Shown: piece after piece, positions 1 through 8,214 of the stretch
How the letters are laid out: each line of letters starts with the position of its first letter
Position numbering within the stretch: the stretch's first letter is position 1
NCBI GenBank assembly: GCA_963736695.1
Contig: CAVTPU010000001.1
Location: 434,001 to 498,000, forward strand
Origin: CAVTPU01 sp963736695
GTDB taxonomy: Bacteria; Actinomycetota; Actinomycetes; Mycobacteriales; Micromonosporaceae
DNA length: 64,000 bases
Direction: 5' to 3'
The notes under the pieces: model-generated
The model's input: only the letters and a program-made list of their open reading frames with translations
The model's database searches: none
Told to the model about the DNA's origin: nothing
Position numbers and translations under genes: made by a program

Positions 1-1
1 G

Positions 2-187
2 GTCACCAATTCGACCAATGCGATTCTATCGATGGCTTCGTCGCTGGACACGCAGATGTTCGGCGAGAAGCCGCCGAATGACGGGCACCGCCGCAACCTG
101 CTCTCCCCCACCCTGACCCGCATCGGCATCGACGTCATCAGGGACTCCGACGGCAACGTATGGCTCACCCAGGACTTCGCCCGCTGA
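2..187 (+). CDS. CAP-domain (SCP/PR-1-like) secreted protein, C-terminal fragment
   Basis: The reading frame open at the left edge ends with TGA at 185-187 and gives about 61 residues. The segment MFGEKPPNDGHRRNLLSP followed by TRIGIDV and a final WLTQDFAR is the typical C-terminal half of bacterial CAP (YkwD-like) domains: the His-Arg-Arg-Asn stretch, the I-G-I/V strand and the closing W-x-T-Q-x-F-A strand. These domains are usually secreted and extracellular; their biochemical role in bacteria is mostly unknown. The start, signal peptide and N-terminal active-site His lie outside the window. Family assignment rests on motifs only. Confidence 0.75.
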   Translation, partial: VTNSTNAILSMASSLDTQMFGEKPPNDGHRRNLLSPTLTRIGIDVIRDSDGNVWLTQDFAR

Positions 188-233
188 CGTCGACGCGAAG
201 ACCGTGACATTTGGCGAGGTTCCGGCACAGGCC

Positions 234-680
234 TCAGGCGCAGGCCTGAGCGGAATAGTATCTGCCGGAGGCGTCCGATGCTCTTCCCATGGCGCAGACT
301 GTGTATCCATCCCCATAGGCCTGGTCGGCATAGTATTGGCTTCCGCCACCGCCATATTGACCCGAGGCGTAGTAGGGGCTATTGCGATACGTCCAGATCA
401 AAAGTGACTTTCCATAGGTCGACTTTGTGATCGTCCCCCAGTTGGTGCCGCACGTCGGACTCCACTTCAGCTTGACGAGAGCCAGATATTGTCCGCTAGA
501 GTTTGTGATCCAGGCCGAAGCGGCGACGGTCGATCCGGAAGCACACCCCGTGGCGTTCGGATCCGTTCCGTCATAAGCCAAAGCAATGCTTGGTGCGGCG
601 TTCGCTGGGGCCGCTGTTATCACGAGTCCGCCAAGGATCGAGAGAACCACCAACGCCGAACTGACGATTCTGCTGCGCAT
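234..680 (-). CDS. DUF2690 secreted protein
   Basis: A 148-residue protein with a signal peptide (MRSRIVSSALVVLSILGG, cleavage probably after ANA near residue 29). The mature part starts with YDGTDPNATGC and keeps the DUF2690 pattern: a Cys pair (GCASGS...PTCGTNW), a K-W-S strand and a Cys near the end. Function of the family is unknown. The ATG at 680 is chosen because AAGGAG lies 5 bases upstream; the GTG at 686 would overlap that ribosome site. The C-terminal half is rich in Gly, Ser and Tyr (GQYGGGGSQYY), which fits an exported, flexible domain. A matching promoter lies at 729-757. Confidence 0.8.
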   Translation of the reverse strand: MRSRIVSSALVVLSILGGLVITAAPANAAPSIALAYDGTDPNATGCASGSTVAASAWITNSSGQYLALVKLKWSPTCGTNWGTITKSTYGKSLLIWTYRNSPYYASGQYGGGGSQYYADQAYGDGYTVCAMGRASDASGRYYSAQACA

Positions 681-728
681 CGACACTCCTTAGAACATCG
701 AAATACGTCAACGTTCATATCGACAGTG

Positions 729-757
729 ATGGTATACGCACGAGTAGCGGCTCGCAA
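729..757 (-). promoter_or_regulatory. Sigma-A-type promoter of the DUF2690 gene
   Basis: Reading on the minus strand, TTGCGA (757-752) and TACCAT (734-729) are separated by exactly 17 bases, close to the TTGACA-N17-TANNNT consensus. Transcription would start near 722 and give a leader of about 40 bases that holds the AAGGAG ribosome site. Motif-based inference only. Confidence 0.5.
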
Positions 758-791
758 CATCCCGCACGCCATGCCGGCGCCACGTACGACG

Positions 792-1496
792 TTATGAGGT
801 GCTGAATCGGGCGAGAAGCAGTGAGTCGCGTTCGTCCAGATACAGCACATGTGGGTGACTCGAACCGGGGGCGCTTTCGCGAAACTTCCACCTGGCGCCG
901 GCTGGGATCAACGGTGCGAGGCCCGGCCACACCTGGGTCGAGGGATCAAACGACGAGGGCGCGGCATCGCTCGGCGCAGTCGTCGCTGCCGCATCGCTTG
1001 GCGCGGCGGACGTCGTAGGTGTGGCCGACCTCGCCACGCCCGACTGCGTCGCCAGCGGCCGCCAGGCACCCGTTGCTGCAAGCTTCGCCGCGTCTCCGGC
1101 CTCAAACTTCACAACCGCCTGGTACGCCCAGTCCGTCGGCCCCGGGGCACGCGAACACGGGTTCCCCAACGCGCGGGTCTGCCAGTGCACCTCCTCATAG
1201 TCGCCGAGCTCAGGCAACTTGGTCGTTATGATCTCGCGAGTGGTGCGGACCTTCGCCTCATCGGCTCGCAATTGGTCCACACAGGACGTCTCCGCCGTTT
1301 GTCTGGTCGGGGTCGAGGCCGGGCCCGGGGCCCGCGTGCAGCCGGTCACTCCCGCGACGAACGCCGTCGCGGCCGTCACCATGACGGTCGTGGAGGCTGC
1401 CGTGGAAGCGATCGCTGAGGCGATTGCTGAAGTCGTCGCTGAGATGTTCGCTGCGATCCGTTCGACTGCGCCGTTACGCCGCACTGGTCTCGTCAC
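792..1496 (-). CDS. Putative lipoprotein of unknown function
   Basis: A 234-residue protein with an N-terminal hydrophobic Ala/Thr-rich segment ending in a lipobox-like FVAGVTGC (Cys about residue 52), so it is probably an exported lipoprotein. A conserved-looking globular part follows (ELGDYEEVHWQTRALGNPC, WAYQAVVKFEAGDAAKL), then a Pro/Ser/Ala linker and a C-terminal part ending in HVLYLDERDSLLLARFSTS. I do not recognise the family. The GTG at 1496 is preceded by TAGATT with a 6-base gap, which suggests a leaderless transcript. The long pre-lipobox region is unusual; a later internal start is possible. Confidence 0.6.
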   Translation of the reverse strand: MTRPVRRNGAVERIAANISATTSAIASAIASTAASTTVMVTAATAFVAGVTGCTRAPGPASTPTRQTAETSCVDQLRADEAKVRTTREIITTKLPELGDYEEVHWQTRALGNPCSRAPGPTDWAYQAVVKFEAGDAAKLAATGAWRPLATQSGVARSATPTTSAAPSDAAATTAPSDAAPSSFDPSTQVWPGLAPLIPAGARWKFRESAPGSSHPHVLYLDERDSLLLARFSTS

Positions 1497-1569
1497 GCCG
1501 CCAATCTACGTGATCGGCCACGTGGTGACCTCACTCCCGATCCTTCTTCCGACGACGATTCTCGTGATC

Positions 1570-1609
1570 GTGGGCGCCCGCGCCGACCACGATCGGTGCG
1601 GACGCCCAC
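1570..1609 (-). terminator. Long hairpin downstream of the HelR gene
   Basis: Arms 1570-1586 and 1593-1609 pair at 15 of 17 positions (one further pair is G-T) around a 6-base loop. It sits 28 bases past the stop codon of the HelR gene and just upstream of the next minus-strand gene, the position of a terminator. There is no clear T tract. Its stem resembles the hairpin behind ileS (31278-31337). Confidence 0.5.
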
Positions 1610-1636
1610 AACAACCGGGTGGGGTGGGGCGAAGAG

Positions 1637-3739
1637 TCAGCCGAGGACCAGTGCCGGTGGCAGGGGTCGGGAGTGAAGGACGCTCAGCCTCGTGACGGCT
1701 CGGGTGAGAACCACATAAAGACGGTGCGATCCCCGTGTCTCCGCCTCGACGATGGCGGCCGGTTCGACGACGATGACGTGGTCATATTCGAGGCCCTTGG
1801 CGAGGGTCGCCGGCACGAGGGTGATCCGGCCGCTGCTGGGAAGCTCCGGTTCCGGGTCGTTCAGGTCCGCGGCCTCGACTCCGGCGACCGCGAGGGCGTC
1901 GCGAAGCGCGCCGATCTGGCTGTCGGCGGCGATCACCGCCGTCGATCCTGGTTCGGCGCGGGCGGCGACAATCTCGGAGAGGACCGCGGCGCTCAGATCG
2001 TCGACGGCGCGGATGATGAGGTCGCCGTCGCGGCGCAGCGACACGGCCGGCGGCACGTTGACCGCCAACGTGGGCAGCAGTCGATTGGCGAGTGCGACGA
2101 CTGCCTCGGGAACCCGAAATCCGGTGGTCAGCGGCACGACGGTGGCGTCGGGCTTACCGAGGTGCCGCAAGGAATGCGCCCAGTCGACAGCCGACCACGG
2201 GGCGGTGCCTTGGGCGAGGTCGCCGAGCAGGGTGATCGAGCCGTGCGCGGTGCGACGGCTGATCGCGCGGCATTGCATGGGCGACAGGTCTTGCGCCTCG
2301 TCGATAACGATGTGGCCGATGCTGGATTGGCGTTCGAGCAGTCCGACGGTTTCGTCGAGCAGCACGAGGTCGGCACTGCTCCACACCGCTCGGCCGACGC
2401 TTCGGGGCGGTTTGGGCCAGGTCAGGTTCGCTTGTTCTTCGGGGGTGAGCACACCGTCGGCGGCCGCAGCCAGTGTTGTCGGGTCGCTGAGCAGTCCGAA
2501 GATCAGTTTCTCCGGGGTCGTCGCCGGCCAGCAGGCGTCGAGAAAGTCGACGACGGGTTTCGACCTTCCCATGCGACGCTGCCAGGATTCGCCCGGAGAG
2601 TCGCCGGAACGGGCCTCAGCCTGACGTTGCAGCAGGCCCACGACGCGGGCCTGGATCCGTTCCCGGCCGAGCAGATAGGGAAGGTCTTCCCGCCGGACGT
2701 CGTCGATGAGGCGCCGAAGCTTGTCGGTGTCGACGCGCCAGCGATAGGAACCGTCAGAGACCTGAATCGGCTCGGCGGGGCGGGCCAGCTTCGCCCACAG
2801 CGCTCGGTGCAGCACGGTCGCCATGCGCGGGTCGTGTTTGACGATCTCGGTCGCGACCGGATCGACGCCGCGCACCGGGACTCGCGCGATCAGATCGTCG
2901 AGTGTGGACTGTTTGACCTCCAGTTCGCCGAGCGCGGGCAAGACCGAGGCGATGTAGCCGAGGAACGCCTGGTTGGGGCCGACGATGAGGACTCCCGATC
3001 GACGCAGCCGTTCGCGGTGCAGATAGAGCAGATAGGCGGCTCGGTGCAGACCGACCGCGGTCTTGCCGGTTCCGGGTGCGCCCTGCACACAGACCGACAC
3101 ATCGAGGTCTGCGCGGACCAGTTCGTCCTGTTCCGGTTGAATGGTGGCGACGATGTCGCGCATCGGGCCGACGCGGGGCCGCTCAATTTCATCAACGAGG
3201 ATCTTGCTGGCGGTGCCGAGCTCCTCGCCGCGGCTGAGGTGCTCGTCTTCGAAGCTCGTCAGTTCAGTGCCCGCGAAGCCGAACCTGCGGCGCACGAGCA
3301 CACCCTGCGGGTCGCGGGCGCTGGCCTGATAAAAGGCCCGGCTGACCGGCGCTCGCCAGTCGAGCACGAGAGGTTCGCCGCGTTCGTCGGTGACGTGTCG
3401 TCGGCCGATATGAAACCGTCCGGCCAGTTCGTCCGCCGACGCTGGGTCGGTCGCTGGGCCGGTGAGCGGGTTGGCCGCTGGGCCGGTTGTCGAGCCGCCG
3501 CCCCGACGATCGATATCCAGCCGGCCGAAGAAGAGCGGGGTCCGAGGGTCGTCGGCGAGTTCGGCGACGCGCCGGGCCAAGGCAATGCCGAGGGTCTCGG
3601 CGGAGAACGGGTCACCGACGACGGTCGCGCCGGTGGCATACATCTGCTCGGCGTGCAGCCTCATCGCGTGCAGCGCCGTGCGCGACGTGGTCAGATGCGC
3701 CTGCTCCGCATGGAGCTCGGCGTCGAGATCGGTCGACAT
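1637..3739 (-). CDS. helR: HelR/HelD-type RNA polymerase-recycling ATPase (UvrD-like superfamily 1)
   Basis: A 700-residue protein with a superfamily-1 ATPase core: P-loop GAPGTGKTAVGLHR near residue 220, Walker B VIDEAQDLSP near 480, a late LAKGLEYDHVIVVEP and a final motif VI (YVVLTRAVTRLSVLH). The N-terminal ELHAEQAHLTTSRTALHAMR coiled-coil and the LDWRAPVSRAFYQASA block are hallmarks of the actinobacterial HelD/HelR group. Family members pry stalled or rifamycin-bound RNA polymerase off DNA and can give rifamycin tolerance. The start is uncertain: ATG 3739 has GGAGG 11 bases upstream; ATG 3766 and 3856 are in frame. Two inverted repeats lie upstream at 3785-3831. Identity as HelR rather than generic HelD is inferred. 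Confidence 0.82.
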   Translation of the reverse strand: MSTDLDAELHAEQAHLTTSRTALHAMRLHAEQMYATGATVVGDPFSAETLGIALARRVAELADDPRTPLFFGRLDIDRRGGGSTTGPAANPLTGPATDPASADELAGRFHIGRRHVTDERGEPLVLDWRAPVSRAFYQASARDPQGVLVRRRFGFAGTELTSFEDEHLSRGEELGTASKILVDEIERPRVGPMRDIVATIQPEQDELVRADLDVSVCVQGAPGTGKTAVGLHRAAYLLYLHRERLRRSGVLIVGPNQAFLGYIASVLPALGELEVKQSTLDDLIARVPVRGVDPVATEIVKHDPRMATVLHRALWAKLARPAEPIQVSDGSYRWRVDTDKLRRLIDDVRREDLPYLLGRERIQARVVGLLQRQAEARSGDSPGESWQRRMGRSKPVVDFLDACWPATTPEKLIFGLLSDPTTLAAAADGVLTPEEQANLTWPKPPRSVGRAVWSSADLVLLDETVGLLERQSSIGHIVIDEAQDLSPMQCRAISRRTAHGSITLLGDLAQGTAPWSAVDWAHSLRHLGKPDATVVPLTTGFRVPEAVVALANRLLPTLAVNVPPAVSLRRDGDLIIRAVDDLSAAVLSEIVAARAEPGSTAVIAADSQIGALRDALAVAGVEAADLNDPEPELPSSGRITLVPATLAKGLEYDHVIVVEPAAIVEAETRGSHRLYVVLTRAVTRLSVLHSRPLPPALVLG

Positions 3740-3784
3740 GTCAGTGTGGGCCTCCAGTCGAGACATGACCTGGGCCGCCCGGCC

Positions 3785-3831
3785 ATCCCCCGTACGGGGA
3801 TACCGGCTGTGCCGAACGCGCGGCGCAGCCG
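3785..3831. promoter_or_regulatory. Two inverted repeats upstream of helR
   Basis: CCCCGTACGGGG is a perfect 12-base palindrome inside 3785-3801. Next to it, 3804-3814 and 3821-3831 form an 11-bp stem with one mismatch and a 6-base loop. Both precede the likely helR start, so they may be operator or leader structures. They do not match what I recall of the rifamycin-associated element. The core CCCGTACGGG recurs in the promoter at 39016-39025. Confidence 0.4.
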
Positions 3832-3904
3832 CGCACGAACTCACCAGTTTAGCCAACGAGCCCGGTTCGCTCGACGCATTTTTGTCGTGGCGCTGGATCG
3901 ATGC

Positions 3905-6900
3905 CTAGCCGGGCCGACGCGGCGATGGCGTCGTTTTCTGGCCGAGCAGGCGCTGCGCCCGGGCCCGCAGACGGGTCGCACCGGCGTCGAGAGCGATGCG
4001 TTCGGCCTGCTGGGCGAAGGCACGCGAGACATCGGCCTGCCCGAGCCATCCATGGCCATCGGCGCAATCCAACAGCACCACGGCGAGTTGCTGACGATCG
4101 TCAATGGCGTGTGCGAGTTTCAGCGCCTGCTCCAACACCGCGACGGCCTCGTGCTCACACGCGAGCCTGCTCCGGACCGTCCCGAGGGCACCAAGCGCGG
4201 CGCATTCGGAGTTGAGGTCCTCGGCGGCCCGTGCCGCGTCCAGCGCGTCGGTCGCGAACGCCAACGCCGTGTGATAGTCGCCCCGGTCGCGGTGCACGCA
4301 CGCCAGGATCCTCAGCGTGTCGGCCTCATTTCGCCTGTCCCCCACCTGCCGGTGCAACGCCAGCGCCTCGACGAGATAGTCGATCGCGGCGCGAAGTCCC
4401 GCGTGATATGCGGCGATATCGGGTGCCTCATTCGCCGGATCCCGCTGAGATGTCAGGTCGTGCTGGGGTGTCAGGTCGTGCTGCATTGGCAAGTCCCCCT
4501 GCATTGCCAAATCCCACTGTGCCACGCCGAGATTCGCCAACGTGACCGCCACACCGGCTGCCCGGCCGGCCCGGCGATGCAACACCAGTGCCTCTGTCAG
4601 GTGCGCGATGACGTGTGGCAGCGACCCGGAACGCCGATAGCCGGCACGCGCGAGGTTGTTCAACGCGACAGCGTGACACTGGGTCCAGTCGGCCGCGCGG
4701 GCCGCCGCGATCGCGGCGGTGGAGTGCGCGACCGCTTCCTCAGCCCGGCCTTCGATATCGGCCACCAGTCCGAGATTGATCTCAGCGCAGGCGATGGCCC
4801 GATGATCACCGTCCTGCTCCGCGCAGGCCCGCATCACCAGCGCCACCGCCCGCCATTGCACGGTGTCCATCCGCACCCAGAGATATCCCAGGAGCAGGTC
4901 CGCCAGCCGCCACGCGCGCCGGTGCTGGGCGCCATCGGCGAGTTTCGCGACGAGCGCGACGATGTTGCGTTGCTCGGTGTCGAGCCAGGCGAGCGCCTGC
5001 GCGGGCGAGTCTGCGGGGCGGATGCGCTGCGCCGAGTCGGAGGCGCGGGTGTCGGGCTCTTGATCGTCGGGCACCCGCAGCACATGGGGATAGAGCAACG
5101 ACGCGGCGTCGGTCACCTGCGCGCGGTAGTGCTCGCTCAACCGGCTCAACGCCGCTTCCCGGTCGCGCTCATCGACATCCCGCCCCGCAAGCTCCGTGGC
5201 GTAGAGACGGACGAGGTCGTGCATCGCATAGCGGCGATCCGCCGGCTCATCGAGCAGGTGTCGGCCGGCCAAGCGGTCCAACAGTTGTTCTGCCTCGCTG
5301 ACGGCAACGTCAGCGAGCGCCGCGACGGCAGACGTTGTGAGGTCGGGGCCGGGGAAGAGCCCCATCACCTGGAAGATATGTCGTTCCGCATCGGTGAGGA
5401 TGGCCCACGACGACTCGAAGGCGGCGCGCACCGCCGTGGTGGGATCACCGTCGATCGCGAGCATGTCGAGGCGGTCGCGTGCGGACAACTCGGCGACATA
5501 GTCGGCGATGCGGCGTCGCGGGCGGCCGGCGAGGTTGGCGGCGGCGATCCGCAGCGCGAGTGGAAGATATGCGCACAGCGCGGCCAGTCGTGCCGCAGCC
5601 TCGCACTCCGCGTCGACCCGGTCTGCGCCGAGTGCTCGTCTGAGCAGGTCATGGGCTTCGATGGGGCTGAGCACGTCGAGCGACAGTGGGCGGGCCCCTT
5701 CCCTCGCCACGAGGCCGAGAAGCCTGTCCCGGCTGGTCACCAGCGCGAAGCACCCGGGGTCTGCGGGCAGCAGTGGCCGCACTTGGTCGGCGTCGGCGGC
5801 GTTGTCCAGCAGGATGAGCATCCGCTTGCCGGCGAGGCGGCTGCGGTAGAGCGCCGCGCTTTGGTCCGGGTCGGCGGGAATCTGTTCCATGGGTACGCCG
5901 AGGGCGCTCAGAAAACCGACCAGCGCCTCCATGGGTCGGACCGGTCGTCCGGGCGCATATCCGCGAAGGTTGACATAGAGTTGGCCGTCGGGAAACCGGT
6001 CACGCACGTGGTGCGCCCAGTGCACGGCGAGGGTGGTCTTGCCGACGCCACCCATGCCCGCGACTGTGGAGATCACCACGGTCGATGCCTGGCTGGCAGG
6101 GCCACGGAGGAGCGTGGGCTCACCGGCGAGCGGGGCTTCACCAGCAAGCGGGCCTTCACAGGCGAGCATGGCGTCGAGCGCACGCAGATATTCGGTCCGG
6201 CCGCTGAACGACGGCAGGTCGCCGGGCAGTTGGGCCGGCGGAGTTGCGGCCGCGTTCCGTGGCGCGACCGGCGGGGCCGACGCGACCGGCGGTGGCCGAT
6301 GAGACGGGACCCCGCGAAGCACCTGCGTGTGCGCGGCGCGCAGCTGCGGACCCGGGTCGACGCCGAGCTCGTCGGCGAGTCGTGCGCGCAGGGTCTCGTA
6401 CAGGCTTAGGGCTTTGGCCTGCTGCCCACCGTGGACGAACGCGAGCATCAGACGGGAGGCCACCCCCTCGTGGAGGGCTTCGTCGGCGAGCAGGGCGTGC
6501 AGCGACGCGGTCGCCTCGTCGAGGCGACCGATCCGTTCCAGGAGGTCCGCGAAGTTTTCGACCATCTCGACACGCCGGTGACGCACCGCGAGAACGGAGG
6601 GGTGTTCGCGCAGGGAATCCGGCGCACCCGTGAGGATCTGCCCGCGCCAACACTCGAGCGCCCGCGTGTAGTGTTCACGCGCCGTCTCGGCGTCGTCGGC
6701 CGCGCGGGCCTGCTCGGCGTGGTGGTGAAAGTCGACGACGTCGAGTTGTCCGAGACCCAGATCGAGAATATATCCACTGTGGACTCGTCGGAGCACCGTC
6801 GACGGAGATCCGGCGGGCCGGTCTGGTTCGAGGAGCCGACGCAGTCTCGCCACATAGCTGTGGATGAGTTGCTGCGAGGTTCGGGGTGGGGCCTGCCCCC

Positions 6901-7303
6901 AGAGGGTGTCGGTGATCTCGATGAGCCCGACCGGCCGACCGGGTTGGACCGCGAGCAGGCCGAGGAGGCAGTCGACCATCGCGGAGTCCCGGGAAACGAT
7001 CACCCCGTCTCGCCACACCGTCAACGGCCCGAGCACCTCGACCCGCAGTGGCGGCGGCGGCATGGTCGTCTCCGGTCGGCGCGGAGCGGCGGTCAGCTCC
7101 GCGATGTCACGGTCGGGCAACCCGAGCGCCGCCGCGATCCGATAGATCGACGATGGATGCGGCCGGCGCACCCGCCCTTGTTCCAGCGAACGCAGTGTCC
7201 GAATGCTGACATCGGCCCTCTCCGCGAGCTCGGCTTGGGTGAGGCCGGACCGCGCGCGGTGGCGGCGCAGCAGTTCGCCCACGCGCCGCACGTGATCAGG
7301 CAT
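3905..7303 (-). CDS. AfsR/SARP-like transcriptional regulator (XRE-HTH, BTAD, NB-ARC, TPR)
   Basis: A protein of about 1132 residues with, in order: an XRE-type helix-turn-helix (LTQAELAERADVSIRTLRSL, residues 15-40), an OmpR-type winged helix (about 70-165), a bacterial transcriptional activation domain (about 165-310), an NB-ARC ATPase with P-loop GMGGVGKTTL near 417 and ILLDNAADADQVRPLLP, then C-terminal TPR repeats. This is the AfsR/SARP regulator layout, with an added XRE domain at the N terminus. Such proteins bind direct repeats and activate secondary-metabolism or development genes. ATG 7303 has GGAAAAGGG just upstream; an N-terminal extension to 7426 is possible. Two in-frame microrepeats occur (around 6110-6165 and 4450-4500). 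The likely target is the divergent lectin gene with repeats at 7458-7493. Confidence 0.85.
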   Translation of the reverse strand: MPDHVRRVGELLRRHRARSGLTQAELAERADVSIRTLRSLEQGRVRRPHPSSIYRIAAALGLPDRDIAELTAAPRRPETTMPPPPLRVEVLGPLTVWRDGVIVSRDSAMVDCLLGLLAVQPGRPVGLIEITDTLWGQAPPRTSQQLIHSYVARLRRLLEPDRPAGSPSTVLRRVHSGYILDLGLGQLDVVDFHHHAEQARAADDAETAREHYTRALECWRGQILTGAPDSLREHPSVLAVRHRRVEMVENFADLLERIGRLDEATASLHALLADEALHEGVASRLMLAFVHGGQQAKALSLYETLRARLADELGVDPGPQLRAAHTQVLRGVPSHRPPPVASAPPVAPRNAAATPPAQLPGDLPSFSGRTEYLRALDAMLACEGPLAGEAPLAGEPTLLRGPASQASTVVISTVAGMGGVGKTTLAVHWAHHVRDRFPDGQLYVNLRGYAPGRPVRPMEALVGFLSALGVPMEQIPADPDQSAALYRSRLAGKRMLILLDNAADADQVRPLLPADPGCFALVTSRDRLLGLVAREGARPLSLDVLSPIEAHDLLRRALGADRVDAECEAAARLAALCAYLPLALRIAAANLAGRPRRRIADYVAELSARDRLDMLAIDGDPTTAVRAAFESSWAILTDAERHIFQVMGLFPGPDLTTSAVAALADVAVSEAEQLLDRLAGRHLLDEPADRRYAMHDLVRLYATELAGRDVDERDREAALSRLSEHYRAQVTDAASLLYPHVLRVPDDQEPDTRASDSAQRIRPADSPAQALAWLDTEQRNIVALVAKLADGAQHRRAWRLADLLLGYLWVRMDTVQWRAVALVMRACAEQDGDHRAIACAEINLGLVADIEGRAEEAVAHSTAAIAAARAADWTQCHAVALNNLARAGYRRSGSLPHVIAHLTEALVLHRRAGRAAGVAVTLANLGVAQWDLAMQGDLPMQHDLTPQHDLTSQRDPANEAPDIAAYHAGLRAAIDYLVEALALHRQVGDRRNEADTLRILACVHRDRGDYHTALAFATDALDAARAAEDLNSECAALGALGTVRSRLACEHEAVAVLEQALKLAHAIDDRQQLAVVLLDCADGHGWLGQADVSRAFAQQAERIALDAGATRLRARAQRLLGQKTTPSPRRPG

Positions 7304-7457
7304 GCCCTTTTCCGGTGATGTCGAATGCTCGCTCCGGCCACGATTATTGCCGATTCTTGCCGGTGCCGCCTTATCGCCTGGGCATATGTCGGCTAGTCGA
7401 CGTGCAGGTTCGACCGCAGTGACCACCGTTAGCGTCCTTTCTCGTCACCGCCGGAGC

Positions 7458-7493
7458 GCGGTGTCGGAACGCGGTGTCGGGACGCGGTGTCGG
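7458..7493 (+). promoter_or_regulatory. Three 13-bp-phased direct repeats, candidate SARP operator
   Basis: GCGGTGTCGG occurs exactly at 7458-7467, 7471-7480 and 7484-7493, with 3-base spacers AAC and GAC. The array lies between the AfsR-like regulator and the divergent lectin gene. SARP winged-helix domains are known to bind short direct repeats, so this is a plausible operator; binding is inference. Confidence 0.45.
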
Positions 7494-7528
7494 GTGAGAC
7501 CGACGCGGCACGCCGAGCATGAGTGTCT

Positions 7529-7544
7529 GGGCCCGAACGGGCCC
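7529..7544. repeat. Inverted repeat in the lectin-gene leader
   Basis: GGGCCCG and CGGGCCC flank AA, a perfect 7-bp inverted repeat only 7 bases before the GGGAGAG ribosome site of the lectin gene. It could be a protein-binding site or a small leader hairpin; the 2-base loop argues against a stable hairpin of full length. Confidence 0.4.
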
Positions 7545-7561
7545 GTGCGATGGGAGAGAGC

Positions 7562-8128
7562 ATGAAGAATTTGTGGGTCGATCGAGTCCTCGGCCACGTA
7601 GGGAGTCGAGTTCGGCGGATCGCGGTCGTCGTGCCGTTGCTGGCCGCGACCGCGGTGGCCGCGGTGCTCGTGTCGCCGGCCTCGCCGGCGGCCGCCTCCC
7701 TGCGTTATGGCGAGTTGGCTGCCGCGTCGAGTTTCTATACCCTCGATGTGCAGGGTGGCGGGACGGCGAACGGGACGCAGGTCGAAGTCTGGTACTGGAC
7801 CGGAAACCGCAACCAGCGGTGGGACTTTCCGACCGACGAGAACGAGAGCGGTTTCATTTACGCCACCGGCGCCGACAAGTGCCTCACCACCGACGGTGTC
7901 CCCGGGCATATTCTCTATATATTCCAGTGCACCAACAGCCCCTATCAGCAGTGGCGGGTGAACTACATGTCGTGGGATATCGCGCACCGCACGGTCACCT
8001 TCACCAACGTGGCGACCGGCCTGGTGATGGATGTCTACAACAACAGCTACGCGCCGGGGGCGAAGGTCACCGCGTGGTATCCCAATGGTGGGCTGAACCA
8101 GCAGTGGCGACTGGCGATCATGTCGTAG
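7562..8128 (+). CDS. Secreted ricin-type beta-trefoil lectin-domain protein
   Basis: A 188-residue protein with a signal peptide (VRRIAVVVPLLAATAVAAVL; cleavage near AAA about residue 45) followed by one beta-trefoil lectin domain. The Q-x-W repeats that define the fold are visible: NRNQRWDF, YQQWRVNY and a terminal LNQQWRLAIMS, each at the end of a trefoil lobe. Such domains bind sugars and are often found alone or attached to glycosidases in actinomycetes; here no catalytic domain is attached. ATG 7562 is chosen for the GGGAGAG ribosome site 3 bases upstream; GTG/ATG starts at 7523-7550 are less likely. It is divergent from the AfsR-like regulator, which may control it. Confidence 0.85.
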   Translation: MKNLWVDRVLGHVGSRVRRIAVVVPLLAATAVAAVLVSPASPAAASLRYGELAAASSFYTLDVQGGGTANGTQVEVWYWTGNRNQRWDFPTDENESGFIYATGADKCLTTDGVPGHILYIFQCTNSPYQQWRVNYMSWDIAHRTVTFTNVATGLVMDVYNNSYAPGAKVTAWYPNGGLNQQWRLAIMS

Positions 8129-8147
8129 GCGCATCGCCGAAACGACG

Positions 8148-8213
8148 TGCGGTGGTGGGGGCGTCCTCGCCACCGCACCGTCACGTGGGGGGAGCCGAAG
8201 CGGTCCCCCCACG
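8148..8213. terminator. Double hairpin between convergent lectin and potC genes
   Basis: Two inverted repeats fill the gap between convergent genes: GTGCGGTGG/CCACCGCAC with a 12-14-base loop, and CGTGGGGGGA (8184-8193) with TCCCCCCACG (8204-8213), whose loop contains a further CCG/CGG pair. The second ends 1 base before the potC stop codon. The placement fits a bidirectional terminator. Confidence 0.55.
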
Positions 8214-8214
8214 A

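Noticed and set aside
3785..3831. Rifamycin-associated element in front of helR
   Set aside because: The palindromes present do not resemble the 19-bp element as I recall it, so only a generic operator is called.
1619..6409. Very long plus-strand frame of about 1600 codons
   Set aside because: It runs antisense to helR and the AfsR-like regulator, whose motifs are unmistakable. The residue mix is Gly/Arg-rich without motifs, typical of antisense frames in GC-rich DNA.
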